From an uncultured Coriobacteriaceae bacterium (GTDB lineage: Bacteria; Actinomycetota; Coriobacteriia; Coriobacteriales; Atopobiaceae): a DNA stretch of 64,000 nt. Below are positions 24,865 to 34,038 of this stretch, piece after piece (position 1 is the stretch's first letter; the number at the start of each line of letters is the position of its first letter). The notes under the pieces were generated by a model. That model made no database searches. It was not told where the DNA came from and saw only the letters and a program-made list of their open reading frames with translations. The position numbers and the translations under genes were made by a program. Location: contig CADCPM010000023.1 of assembly GCA_902803315.1 (NCBI GenBank), forward strand, positions 1 to 64,000, in the 5' to 3' direction.

Positions 24865-27741
24865 CTATGCCTTGGTGTACGTTACGGCGCAATACCCGGG
24901 ATAGATAATCTGGCGTGCGGAAAAGTGGAATTGTTCGCCGGTAAGTGCGTCGGTGTATTCCTCCTCGACGGTCTCGCCGTCCAGTGCGGCGCGCTTGACG
25001 CTCTCGAACCACCCTTCGCCTATGTGGGGATAGAGTTCCCGTACGCTGTGTCCCTGCACCGCCTTTGCCGAGAGCCCTCCGTATTCCTCGTACATATGGT
25101 TCACGTAGAAGATAACCGCGTCGTACTGCCCGCTGTGCTCGGCGTAGGTGACGTGGTACACGCTGTACGAAAGGGGCAGGTCGTCGAAGAGGTGGAAGAT
25201 TTCCGACGAGTGGGCAAGGCGGCTTTCCGCGGAGATGTTTTGGTCGTGGTCCGCATGGAGGCGTACCTCGGCCTGCTTCTTTTGCTCATCCAGGTTTTCG
25301 ACTTCCGAGAAGAGCACGTATCCAACGGACAAATACAAGCTAAGCGGAATGTTGTCAATCCTTCGGATGGACTGCCCAATGGCCTTTATCCTCTCGCGGA
25401 TATCGTGAGCCTCTTCCCTGCCTTCGGTTTGGTGCAGAACCACAAACCTGTGCCCGGACGTGCGACCCACTGCGCTCGTTCGGCCAAAGCCGCGCTTGAG
25501 CGCCTTGCCAAGGGCGTTCAAGATCTTGTCGCCAAAGTCGAAGCCGTACTGCTCATTGAAGGTGGAGAAGTCATTGATGACAATGTGTATGCGAACGAAG
25601 TCGGTGCCACGAAGGAAGAACTCGTCGCGGAAGAAGCTCGCTTCCTCCGAGATCCCACGCGAATTGAGAAGTCCCGTGAGCATGTCGCGCCGCGGAGCCT
25701 CTTCCCCGCGCTTGTCGTTTACCGTGAGGAGCTCTCGGTCGATGAAGTAGCCAATGAGTCCCTTGATCTCGCCATTGGTGTTGTAGAGCGGAGTCTTGCT
25801 GGCCAAGATCTCCCGGTTCTCGCCATCCTTCATGCAGCGGCCAGGCATGTTGTGGAAGGTTATCCCTTCGTTGATGACCTGGTACTCATCGCTCTTGTAC
25901 AGATCCGGATGGACGTGCCAGCCAAGCTCCTCGTCGTTCTTTCCGACGATGTCCTCCTCGGAGGCAAAGCTGTAGTAGTCCAAGAACGCACGGCTTGCCC
26001 CCAGGAAGCGACGGTCGTCGTCCTTCCAGAAGACGCGAAGCAGATCGGAATGAACGAGGTTGTTCCAAAGCTGCGCGGGTGCGTATGGACCGGTGTCCTC
26101 GACGCTTACGGCGTTGTTCCTAAGCACCTCGCTCACGCTGTCGTGAACCTTGCGAATGAGTGCGAAGTACCTGCTCTCGTCGATTTTGAGGAGGGTGTAT
26201 TCCTTCCAGGCGTACTGCCCGTGCCGCACGCTCGACCGCAGCATAACCGAGAAGCTTACGGCAGACGATGCGGCCAAGTGCTCGGCTGCCGACTTTGGAT
26301 TGAAGAGGCGGCGATACGTCTCCTTGTCTTCGGGATAGACGTATTTTTCGGCATACTCCCTTACGAGCATGTCTACGCCTTTTCTGGCGGAAAGCAGGTC
26401 CTCCCGCGTTGCCGTGTACAGCGGTTGTATGGTGTCTTCCTCTGTGTTTATGAGGGTAATGCGCTCGTAGAGGGCATAGAGCCTGCGGGCATACTCGTCT
26501 AGCGACTCTGTTTTCTTGGACTGCGTGTTCTTGGTGAGGTTCGTAATCTGTATGAGTACGCAGTACCTGTTGAACGTGCTAGCCATGCGACGAATCCTGA
26601 GCTCGTAGTACTGCTCGTTAATGGTAAAGGTCATCTTTCCGTCGCCGCCGGCTCCTACGGAGTCTATGAGGTTGATGATGTTGTCGGAAAGGAGCTGGTA
26701 CGGTTGGGGCTGGCAGAGCATCTCTTGCGTGAAGATGTCGGAGAACATGCCGGTGCCGTTTGCCGTCTCCTCAAAGGCCGTGTTGAAGAACAGCACCTTA
26801 AAATGGCTCTTTGAGAACTCGGCGAGTGCGAGCGGGATACTGTTGAGCTGACGAGCGGTGCTAATGGAGTCATGCTCCTCGCGCGTCATAAAGGGAACTG
26901 CGCTGAGGACATCAATGCGGCCTATCTCGTCGTAGTAGTGCCGGTCTTGGGGGAGCTCAACCTGGATGCCTTGCTCGTGTATGTGCGAAAGCGCCTCCTC
27001 GTAGGGTGCCGGCTTCCCAAAATAGTAGCCCTGCACCTTTTCGCAGCCAATGTCGCGCAGGTAGACGAACTGCTCCTCGGTCTCCACGCCCTCAACTAGC
27101 GTGTGGATGTCTATGTCCTTCGCCATCTTTACCACGGCCGTTGCGATGCGCTTAGAACGCAGGTTAAAGGGCCTCAGGAAGCACATGTCGAGCTTGAGCT
27201 CATCGAACTCGTACTCCTTGAGGGCATTGAGCGAGGAATAGGCGCTGCCGAAGTCATCCATCCAGATTTGGTACCCTGCGGAGCGAAAGCGTTCCACGTA
27301 TTCCTGCAGCAGCTCCTTTTTCTCGGCCATGACGCTTTCGGTAATCTCGAAGTGGATGTAGCTGTGAGGGATCTGATAGTCGCTCACCACGGCATCCGCG
27401 GCAGCAAAGACGTCGCAGAGCGTAAAGTCCAAGCGTGAGAGGTTAACCGAAATGGGGATGGGCGTCTCTCCGCTGGTGACGGCGCTTCTAATTCGTGCAC
27501 AGGCCTGTTGCAGGATTGCCATATCGAGCTCATGGATGACGCCCTCGCGTTCCAGGACGGGGATAAACTCATCTGGATAGATCATACCGATGTTTGGGTC
27601 GATCCATCTCGCGAGCGCCTCAAAGCTGCAAAGTTGACGGGAGGACGTGCGAATAACGGGCTGATAGAATGCCTGGATATGGTGGAAGAGGATAGCCCTC
27701 TTATAGTTTTGCTTGATAAAATCTTCGAGGTTTCTGCTCAT
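24865..27741 (-). CDS. EAL-PAS-GGDEF protein, probable c-di-GMP phosphodiesterase with degenerate GGDEF
   Basis: The protein has about 958 residues. Residues 10-250 are an EAL domain with the catalytic motifs CSFEALARW, ISVNLSR, MDDFGSAYSSL and LVEGVETEEQ intact, so hydrolysis of c-di-GMP is likely. A long sensory middle follows with PAS-like segments (clearest: LLRVFWKDDDRRFLGASRAF). A GGDEF domain (DMLTGLLNSRG) has SGHRF in place of GGDEF, so it is probably catalytically dead and regulatory. A last PAS-like segment ends the protein. There are no transmembrane segments. EAL at the N-terminus is the reverse of the common order. ATG 27741 has GGAGG upstream; an in-frame ATG lies at 27774. Confidence 0.85.
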   Translation of the reverse strand: MSRNLEDFIKQNYKRAILFHHIQAFYQPVIRTSSRQLCSFEALARWIDPNIGMIYPDEFIPVLEREGVIHELDMAILQQACARIRSAVTSGETPIPISVNLSRLDFTLCDVFAAADAVVSDYQIPHSYIHFEITESVMAEKKELLQEYVERFRSAGYQIWMDDFGSAYSSLNALKEYEFDELKLDMCFLRPFNLRSKRIATAVVKMAKDIDIHTLVEGVETEEQFVYLRDIGCEKVQGYYFGKPAPYEEALSHIHEQGIQVELPQDRHYYDEIGRIDVLSAVPFMTREEHDSISTARQLNSIPLALAEFSKSHFKVLFFNTAFEETANGTGMFSDIFTQEMLCQPQPYQLLSDNIINLIDSVGAGGDGKMTFTINEQYYELRIRRMASTFNRYCVLIQITNLTKNTQSKKTESLDEYARRLYALYERITLINTEEDTIQPLYTATREDLLSARKGVDMLVREYAEKYVYPEDKETYRRLFNPKSAAEHLAASSAVSFSVMLRSSVRHGQYAWKEYTLLKIDESRYFALIRKVHDSVSEVLRNNAVSVEDTGPYAPAQLWNNLVHSDLLRVFWKDDDRRFLGASRAFLDYYSFASEEDIVGKNDEELGWHVHPDLYKSDEYQVINEGITFHNMPGRCMKDGENREILASKTPLYNTNGEIKGLIGYFIDRELLTVNDKRGEEAPRRDMLTGLLNSRGISEEASFFRDEFFLRGTDFVRIHIVINDFSTFNEQYGFDFGDKILNALGKALKRGFGRTSAVGRTSGHRFVVLHQTEGREEAHDIRERIKAIGQSIRRIDNIPLSLYLSVGYVLFSEVENLDEQKKQAEVRLHADHDQNISAESRLAHSSEIFHLFDDLPLSYSVYHVTYAEHSGQYDAVIFYVNHMYEEYGGLSAKAVQGHSVRELYPHIGEGWFESVKRAALDGETVEEEYTDALTGEQFHFSARQIIYPGYCAVTYTKA

Positions 27742-27843
27742 GCCCTTTTCGCCTCCTCCGCCGCAGCTAAGCATAAGTATACAGACTGATAGGTGAAAAA
27801 ACGGACCGCACGGCTAATCGGTACGTCCCTTTGCGGGGCTTCC

Positions 27844-27968
27844 GCCCGCGCCATCCGCGCCGCGCGCCCGCGCCCCCCGCATACGGCTCCGCGCTCGCTT
27901 TGCTCGCTCACTTCGTGAGTCGCCGTATGCGGGGGGAGGCGCGGGCGCGCGGCGCGGATGGCGCGGGC
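27844..27968. repeat. Large G+C-rich palindrome (GACTCACGAAGTGAGC family)
   Basis: Arms of about 43 nt (27844-27887 and 27922-27968) carry CCCGCGCCATCCGCGCCGCG and its complement, and CGCATACGGC against GCCGTATGCG. They flank a loop of roughly 34 nt containing GCTCGCTCACTTCGTGAGTC. The element lies between two minus-strand c-di-GMP genes. Confidence 0.85.
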
Positions 27969-27989
27969 TGGGTGACATTATGGCTGCCC

Positions 27990-29552
27990 CTACGCGTCGT
28001 AGATGGTGTAGCCCTTGCGTCCGTTGCGCTTTGTTTGGTAAAGGGCCTCATCGGCGTGGTTGAAGAGCTCAACCGAGTCGCCTGCGTCTTGCCCGTATGC
28101 CACGCCGGCGCTTATGGAAACGGCCGGTAGGCCATCGGAGGTGTCTGCCAACCCATCGTTTATCTGCTGGATTCTAAGGCCAATGAGTTCGTTCTGTTTC
28201 TGTCCGCTGTATGTCATGAGCACCACGAACTCGTCACCGCCAATGCGCGATACGCGGTCGTCCGACCTAAAGCGGTCCAAGGCGATGTTGGCCACCTTTT
28301 GCAAGATCTTGTCACCCGTCTCGTGTCCGTAGGTGTCGTTTACCGTCTTGAAGTAGTCGATGTCGAGCAAGATCATGCACGAGGTGGATAGATCCATACT
28401 GGAGAGCAGCACCTCGTATCCCGCGCGGTTGTAAACCTTGGTAAGGCTGTCGTGTGCGGCGTTGTCCATCTCGCGACGCAGCTTGCGCTCTTCGTCGGTG
28501 TTGTCGCGCACGATTACGAAGAAACCGGCCAGGCGTCCCTTTTCGTCGGTGATTGCGTGCTTTTCCACGATGTAGCTCTTAAGGGTTTCACCGGTTCCGA
28601 TGTTGCGTACCGTTGACCACTCGTCGCCCTCCTCGGTGAGGCTTAGCATCTGTCTGAGGAGCGCTGGCGCCCGCTCAAACTCTTCCTCGCCAATGTGGAC
28701 AAGCTCCCTGCCCCGGTTGTTTGCCCAGATGCACTGGCCAGTGGAGTCAAAGAAGTACAGAGCCTCAGGCATCTGCGAGGCCACGGTGGCCAGCATGCGG
28801 TCGAGTAGGCGCATGGCGCGATACCGTAGCGCAAAGTAATACACGAGTAGGCCAAACACGCCGTATCCGATCATGGAGCGGTCCACGGGCGTGCGCGAGA
28901 AGATGTAGAACGTCTGCCAAAGGCCAATGGCGGCCATGGAGATGAGGATGAGCCAGTACCGCTCGGCGGTGATGCGCGGTGTGCGGATGGCCTTAACAAG
29001 AAAGACGACGAGCACGCCAATGAATATGCTGTAGTCCAGAAGACGGTGGAAGGTCTGTCCTATGTAGGGTAGGAGCCGGTAGTACGACAAGCCCTCAACC
29101 AGGACTGCCTCCGTGCCAAACGCCTGCCCGAAGAAGGGGTTGAGCAGGTATTGAAACACGTCGATGGCAAGAACCGCATAGAACAGGTTTCGCAGCACCT
29201 TGCTTGGCCATTCGATGGCGCAATATTCGGTGGTAAAGTGCACCAGGGCGAACATCATCAAGTCCATTCCCAGAAAGTACACGTAGTAGCCGAATGTGGA
29301 CAGGAGCTCGTTGGTTGAGACAATGATTATTAGGTTGCCGATGAGGGGCGGGATCAGAGAGCACGTGAGCAGCGCCACTGACCGTCCGATGCCCTTATGC
29401 GACCGATACGCCATGAGGGTGCACACCAGGAGCGCCCCGATGATGATTGTAAAAAGAAGCGAGAACCCGATTCTCATGCCTTGGCTAACACCCATCAAAG
29501 ATTGCAAATACCGATGAGACGATTTTACGCCTATTGTCTTCCTCCATGCCAT
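27990..29552 (-). CDS. Membrane-bound diguanylate cyclase (7-TM N-terminus, PAS, GGDEF)
   Basis: The protein has 520 residues or slightly fewer. The first 240 or so form about seven hydrophobic segments like the 7TM region of some histidine kinases. A PAS domain follows (MPEALYFFDSTGQCIWANNRG). The GGDEF domain is complete: DSLTKVYNRAGYE, DIDYFKTVNDTYGHETGD and RIGGDEFVVLM, then ADEALYQTKRNGR. It should make c-di-GMP at the membrane and is the only GGDEF protein here with an intact active site. The first 19 codons may be untranslated; in-frame ATG codons at 29495 and 29477 and a GTG near 29528 are alternatives. Confidence 0.88.
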   Translation of the reverse strand: MAWRKTIGVKSSHRYLQSLMGVSQGMRIGFSLLFTIIIGALLVCTLMAYRSHKGIGRSVALLTCSLIPPLIGNLIIIVSTNELLSTFGYYVYFLGMDLMMFALVHFTTEYCAIEWPSKVLRNLFYAVLAIDVFQYLLNPFFGQAFGTEAVLVEGLSYYRLLPYIGQTFHRLLDYSIFIGVLVVFLVKAIRTPRITAERYWLILISMAAIGLWQTFYIFSRTPVDRSMIGYGVFGLLVYYFALRYRAMRLLDRMLATVASQMPEALYFFDSTGQCIWANNRGRELVHIGEEEFERAPALLRQMLSLTEEGDEWSTVRNIGTGETLKSYIVEKHAITDEKGRLAGFFVIVRDNTDEERKLRREMDNAAHDSLTKVYNRAGYEVLLSSMDLSTSCMILLDIDYFKTVNDTYGHETGDKILQKVANIALDRFRSDDRVSRIGGDEFVVLMTYSGQKQNELIGLRIQQINDGLADTSDGLPAVSISAGVAYGQDAGDSVELFNHADEALYQTKRNGRKGYTIYDA

Positions 29553-29596
29553 GGCGGCGGTGCTCAGTACGCTAAGCGGCCTAAGACAAAAGTGGG

Positions 29597-29616
29597 AAAA
29601 GGGACTGTCCCCTTTT
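29597..29616. repeat. Short GGGACTGTCCCC dyad
   Basis: AAAAGGGACTGTCCCCTTTT, followed by GCACGG, is a short member of the GGGGACAG family. It sits in the divergent gap between the diguanylate cyclase and the MFS gene, so termination is not its obvious role. Confidence 0.6.
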
Positions 29617-29767
29617 GCACGGTTGACGATTGCTCCCAGATGTCCACATCTGGACGCTCAAACGCAAGCATGCGTTGAAAGCGGGCCTTTGCGCACGTAA
29701 CGTAGTGTGAAGAGAAGTATACGTTTGGGTGTGGTCGCCGCATAACGCGAAGAGGGGATACAGGCAT

Positions 29768-31024
29768 ATGGCAAAGAGTCGTTCGAGCTTTCGTTACGTG
29801 GTGGTGGCAGTGGCCGTATGCCTTATGGCCTGCGGCACCATGGGACTTCCCAACGCGTACGGCGTCTTCTACAAACCGATGGCGGATGGCCTAGGCGCCG
29901 GCCTCGGTTCCGTTACCATGCACATGTCAATTTCCAACTTGGCCATTGGCCTCTTCACGCCCATTGTGGCTCGCTCCCTTGCGCGCGGCCATAAGATGCG
30001 CAACGTGCTTATGGTGGCTACGGCGCTCGTTATCGTCTCTGGCGTGGTCATTGCGTTTGCGCCCAACACGCTTATCATGGACGTGGCCGCAGTCGTCCGC
30101 GGTGTGGGATTTGCGGCGGTGGCCATGTTCGTGATCACCCTCTACATTGGCAACTGGTTCCAAAAGGGGCGTGGCACCATTACGGGCATCGCCCTCTCTG
30201 GTTCGGGCATAGGTTCGGCCATCGCGAGCCCCATCGTTACCGCATGCATCGAGCGCTTTGGCTACCAAACGGCCTATTTGGGCTTCGTCGGCTTTACGGT
30301 GCTCACGATTCTGCCCGTTATGCTCTTCTGCCCGCTGACGCCCGAAGAGGTGGGACTCAAGCCGTTCGGCGCGGAAGAGGCGGACGAGGCTTCGACTAAC
30401 GAGGAGGAGGCATCCGAGAATCTGGGACTTAAGCTCGTACTTGCCTCGCCGACCTTTGTCGTGCTGGTGCTGCTCGTGCTCTGCATCGTGCTTATAACCA
30501 CGCTTTCTGGCCATATGGCCTCGCTTGCCCAGGATTATGGCTATAGCGCACAGGTGGGAGCGCTGCTTCTGTCGGCCAGTATGGTGGGCAACGTCTCGAG
30601 CAAGTTCGTGCTTGGCGCGCTTGCCGACCGCATCGGCGCCTTTCGTGCCTGCGCGTGCTCGCTGGTAACGACGCTTGCGGGCCTGTTGCTCATCCTGCTT
30701 AACGTTGGCGGGCAGACGGGACTTCTGATATCCGGCTTCCTCTATGGCACGAGCTTCTCCATCGGCTCGCTGGGCATATCTCTGCTAACGCGCTACATCT
30801 TTGGAGACGATCAGTACTCGGAGGCGTACTCCACCATATCGCTCGTAACGAGCGTGGCTTCTGCGCTGGGCGTTACGGTCGCCGGACTCGCCTACGATGT
30901 AACGGGCTCGTACGCGGCGCCCATCATTGCCGGAATCGTGCTGGTGGGCGTGGCGGGAGGATGCTTGGCCTATTTGAACTGGCGTGTAAAGACGCGTCCC
31001 TGGGAGAGGCGCGCGGAGGCGTAG
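29768..31024 (+). CDS. MFS transporter
   Basis: This protein of 418 residues has twelve hydrophobic segments in two halves of six joined by an acidic cytoplasmic loop (EEADEASTNEEEASE). The first helix region ends GLPNAYGVFYKPMADGLG, and there is a typical loop ARSLARGHKM between helices 2 and 3, as in the major facilitator superfamily. It resembles the oxalate/formate antiporter-like branch, so a small organic acid is a reasonable guess, but the substrate is unknown. The start at ATG 29768 follows AGAGGGG. The next gene starts 35 bases later on the same strand. Confidence 0.85.
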   Translation: MAKSRSSFRYVVVAVAVCLMACGTMGLPNAYGVFYKPMADGLGAGLGSVTMHMSISNLAIGLFTPIVARSLARGHKMRNVLMVATALVIVSGVVIAFAPNTLIMDVAAVVRGVGFAAVAMFVITLYIGNWFQKGRGTITGIALSGSGIGSAIASPIVTACIERFGYQTAYLGFVGFTVLTILPVMLFCPLTPEEVGLKPFGAEEADEASTNEEEASENLGLKLVLASPTFVVLVLLVLCIVLITTLSGHMASLAQDYGYSAQVGALLLSASMVGNVSSKFVLGALADRIGAFRACACSLVTTLAGLLLILLNVGGQTGLLISGFLYGTSFSIGSLGISLLTRYIFGDDQYSEAYSTISLVTSVASALGVTVAGLAYDVTGSYAAPIIAGIVLVGVAGGCLAYLNWRVKTRPWERRAEA

Positions 31025-31059
31025 CGCGACTTGCACGCCCGAATGGAAGTGAAGCGAAT

Positions 31060-32541
31060 ATGCGCGATCGAATGAGAGACGGCAGAGAGTTCGAGGGTGA
31101 CAAGCCCATGCTGAGCAGAAGGGCGTTTGTCTCGGTTGGCGCGATTGGTGGCCTTCTGGCATTGGCTGGCTGCTCGTGGACGCCGCGAGGCGCGACGTCG
31201 TCGTAGTCGGCAGCCCAACCCTCGTCGCAGGCTGCCGGCTCGGATGGGGGCTCGCAGGACATCGGTGACGGGCTTACGTCCATAAAGGGTGGAACCTTTA
31301 CCATGGGAAGCCCTTCGAGCGAGCCGTGGCGCTCGGACGACGAGGGACAGCACGAGGTTACGGTTGGTGACTTCTACCTTGCGCCCAAGGAGGTGACGCA
31401 GGGGGAGTACGGCGCGCTCATGGGCAACGCCGGTGGCTCTGGCGAGCTGCCCGTCGCAAACGTCACCTGGTACGATGCCATAGCCTACTGCAACGCGTTG
31501 AGCGCGCGTGCGGGCCTTAAGCCCGCCTATGTGGTTGATGGCGAGAACGTGACGTGGGACCTTGCGGCAGACGGATATCGCCTGCCAACCGAGGCGGAGT
31601 GGGAGTATGCGTGTCGCGCTGGCACGACGGGGCCGTTCAACCTTAACCATTCCGTGAGCGCCGAGGAGGCCAACTACTACGGTCACTATCCCTACGAGAT
31701 CGAGGGGAACTACTTCGATCAGGAAGTGCTTGAGGTGAAGCCGGGCGTCTATAGGGGAGAGGCGATTGCCGTTGGCTCCTTTGCGCCAAACGCCTGGGGC
31801 CTCTACGACATGCACGGCAACGTGGCGGAATGGGTTTGGGACCGCTATGGTGCCTATGGCAAGGACGCTGCCCAAGACCCCACGGGTCCCGAGGACGGTG
31901 CGCTGCGCGTCAACCGTGGCGGCGGCTGGAACGACTTCGCCAAGAACCTGCGGTCGGCATATAGGGCCTCTCTCTCGCCAACGAGCTCGAGCCCGAGCGT
32001 CGGCTTTCGAGTGGCACGCAGTGCGACGTCTGCCAAGGGTTCTGTTGGTGGCGGCGCGGCGAAGGCGGCGACGGGTGGAGAGCCGCTCGTGGTCTTCTTC
32101 TCGTGGAGTGGCAACACGCGCACGATTGCCGGGGAAGTCGCAAAGCGGCTCGGTGTGGAGGCGGTGGAGCTCGTGTGCGAGAAGCCGTACTCTTCCGACT
32201 ACAACACGTGCCTGGACGAGGCGCAGCGCGACCAAAACCAGCAGGCGCGCCCCGCGCTGACCACCCCCATCGAAAGCATGGATCGTTACGGAACCGTGTA
32301 TGTGGGCTACCCAAACTGGTGGGCCTCCATCCCCATGCCCATTGCCACGTTCCTTGAGTCCTACGACTTTTCCGGCAAGACGATCAAGCCGTTTTGCAGC
32401 AACGGGGGAGGCGGACTCGGCCAGAGCGTTACGGCGATTTCGAAGCTCGTGCCAAGCGCGCAGGTGGCGCAGGGACTTTCCATCTACTACTCTGGTGGGT
32501 CCGAAATGCCCCAACAGGTTGCCGATTGGCTTGCGGGCTAG
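31060..32541 (+). pseudogene. Tat lipoprotein with SUMF1 and flavodoxin domains, interrupted by in-frame TAG
   Basis: The frame encodes a signal (MLSRRAFVSVGAIGGLLALA, lipobox LAGC), then a serine-rich spacer. A TAG at 31204-31206 interrupts the spacer, after which the same frame continues without a shift. Downstream are a formylglycine-enzyme-like SUMF1 domain (IKGGTFTMGSPSSEP, RLPTEAEWEYACRAG, DMHGNVAEWVWD, NRGGGWND) and a flavodoxin domain (VVFFSWSGNTRTIA, VYVGYPNWWASIP). One base change (TCG to TAG) explains the break. The fusion itself is unusual. Whether it is dead, restarted at the ATG at 31303 (without export) or read through is unknown. Confidence 0.8.
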
Positions 32542-32587
32542 CGGCCAGAGCGATATGTGAGGTAAGGCAGTAAGAAAGGAGACAAGT

Positions 32588-33286
32588 ATGACGGACGGAT
32601 TCAAGCAGGAACGCATTGCCAGACGACAGCTTTTGGGGGCAGCGGCCTCAATGGGCGTTGCGGCGTTGGGAGCGGGATTGCTTGCGGGATGCTCGTCGCG
32701 CAACGGCGGTTCGTCTTCCGCGAGCTCATCCTCGAGCGCTAGGCAGGGCGAGGCCTCCAGCTCTTCGTCGTCTTCGTCACCCTCCTCGTCCTCAGCTGCC
32801 TCGGCGCAGGGTGCGGGCAAGGCGCTTGTGGCCGTGTTCTCGTGGTCGGGCAACACGCTCGGCGTTGCGAACCGCATTGTTGAGGACACCCAGTTCGAGC
32901 TATTCCGCATTGAGCCGGCTATCGCCTACACGCAAGACTACAATGAGATGTTGCAGATTGCCCAGGACGAACAGTCGCAGAACGCCATGCCCAAGATTGC
33001 GAGCAACGTGTCGAATTGGGACGAGTACTCTACAATATACCTAGGCTTTCCCACGTGGTGGGGCCATTTGCCCCAAATCGTGAAGAGCTTCTTTTTGGAG
33101 CACGATTGTGCGGGCAAGGTCGTGTATCCGTTCAACACGCACGGCGGTAGCGGCTTTGCGAGCTGTTTGAGCGATCTTGCTGCCGCATGCCCGAATGCGG
33201 ACGTTCGAGAGGGGCTCTCGCTTATGGGTGACAGCGTCCAGTCCAGCGCCTCGCAGATCGAAGACTGGGTGAAGAAGAACGTCTAG
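32588..33286 (+). CDS. Exported flavodoxin lipoprotein (Tat)
   Basis: This 232-residue protein has a twin-arginine signal (IARRQLLGAAASMG), lipobox (GAGLLAGC) and a serine tract of about 40 residues as spacer. A flavodoxin fold follows: ALVAVFSWSGNTLGVANRI binds the FMN phosphate, and IYLGFPTWWGHLP and NTHGGSGFASC contact the flavin. Tat export suits a protein that folds around FMN in the cytoplasm. It is closely similar in arrangement to the flavodoxin half of the gene before it. The probable partner is the DUF4405 membrane protein 24 bases downstream. Confidence 0.85.
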   Translation: MTDGFKQERIARRQLLGAAASMGVAALGAGLLAGCSSRNGGSSSASSSSSARQGEASSSSSSSSPSSSSAASAQGAGKALVAVFSWSGNTLGVANRIVEDTQFELFRIEPAIAYTQDYNEMLQIAQDEQSQNAMPKIASNVSNWDEYSTIYLGFPTWWGHLPQIVKSFFLEHDCAGKVVYPFNTHGGSGFASCLSDLAAACPNADVREGLSLMGDSVQSSASQIEDWVKKNV

Positions 33287-33310
33287 GCGCCTAGGCAGAA
33301 GGGATTGCGT

Positions 33311-33967
33311 GTGAAGAACAACAACAGAAAAGTGCTAAAGATCGCTGTGGACGTTGCGATGGCAGCGGTTCTGGTGGCCGTTATGGCAACGGCGCTGGTA
33401 CAGGAGGTTCCCCACGAGTGGCTGGGCCTGGCGTTGTTCGTGCTTCTGATTGCGCACATCTTACTTAACCGAAGGTGGTTGGGAGCGGTGTTTCGCGGCC
33501 GATATAGCGCGGTTCGCGTGCTGCAGGTCGCAACTATTGTGGGGCTCCTTGTGTGCATGCTGGGACAGGTGGCAAGCAGCCTTGTGATATCAAAGCACGC
33601 GTTTGCCGTCTTGCCGGCGCTGCCGGGGGCGGCGTGGGCAAGAAAGGTGCACCTCATCTGCTCGTACTGGTCGTTCGTGCTCGCCTTTGCCCATGCGGGA
33701 CTGCATGTCCGCGCGCCGAGGAAGCTGCAGGCTTGGCAGGTGTGGGCCCTCCGCATTGCGTTCTTCGTCGTCGCTGCCTTTGGGGCGTACTCCTTCGTTC
33801 GCCTTGGACTGCCGGCGTATCTTGCGGGACAGGTGCAGTTTGCGGCCGTGGATACTACTACACCATTGGGGCTCGTAATCGCGCAATATGCGAGCGTCGC
33901 AGTGTTGGTGGCGGGCCTTTTCTACTACTTGCGCAAGGCGCTCGGTATCAAAAAGGCTGACAAGTGA
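33311..33967 (+). CDS. DUF4405-type membrane protein
   Basis: These 218 residues contain about five or six transmembrane helices with conserved histidines: VPHEWLGLALFVLLIAHILLN and later VHLICSYWSFVLAFAHAGLH. Such paired helix histidines are typical of DUF4405, a cytochrome-b-like family thought to hold haem. Beside two exported flavodoxins it could pass electrons across the membrane; this is inference. The GTG at 33311 has AAGGG 7 nt upstream. Its final codons GCT GAC AAG TGA resemble the dyad that ends two other genes. Confidence 0.7.
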   Translation: MKNNNRKVLKIAVDVAMAAVLVAVMATALVQEVPHEWLGLALFVLLIAHILLNRRWLGAVFRGRYSAVRVLQVATIVGLLVCMLGQVASSLVISKHAFAVLPALPGAAWARKVHLICSYWSFVLAFAHAGLHVRAPRKLQAWQVWALRIAFFVVAAFGAYSFVRLGLPAYLAGQVQFAAVDTTTPLGLVIAQYASVAVLVAGLFYYLRKALGIKKADK

Positions 33968-33977
33968 TTTGTGAACC

Positions 33978-34014
33978 TTTGGGGCAAAAGGGGACAGTCC
34001 CCTTTTGCCCCAAA
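33978..34014. repeat. GGGGCAAAAGGGGA-type palindrome
   Basis: TTTGGGGCAAAAGGGGA and its complement flank CAG. The dyad lies between the convergent DUF4405 and surface-protein genes and belongs to the GGGGACAG family. Confidence 0.85.
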
Positions 34015-34038
34015 ACAGGCTGAAAGGGCCGCGCCCGG

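Noticed and set aside
31204-31206. TAG as a pyrrolysine codon
   Set aside because: There is no pyl gene or tRNA-Pyl in the window, and the position is a Ser-rich spacer where Pyl would serve no known role. A TCG to TAG change is simpler.
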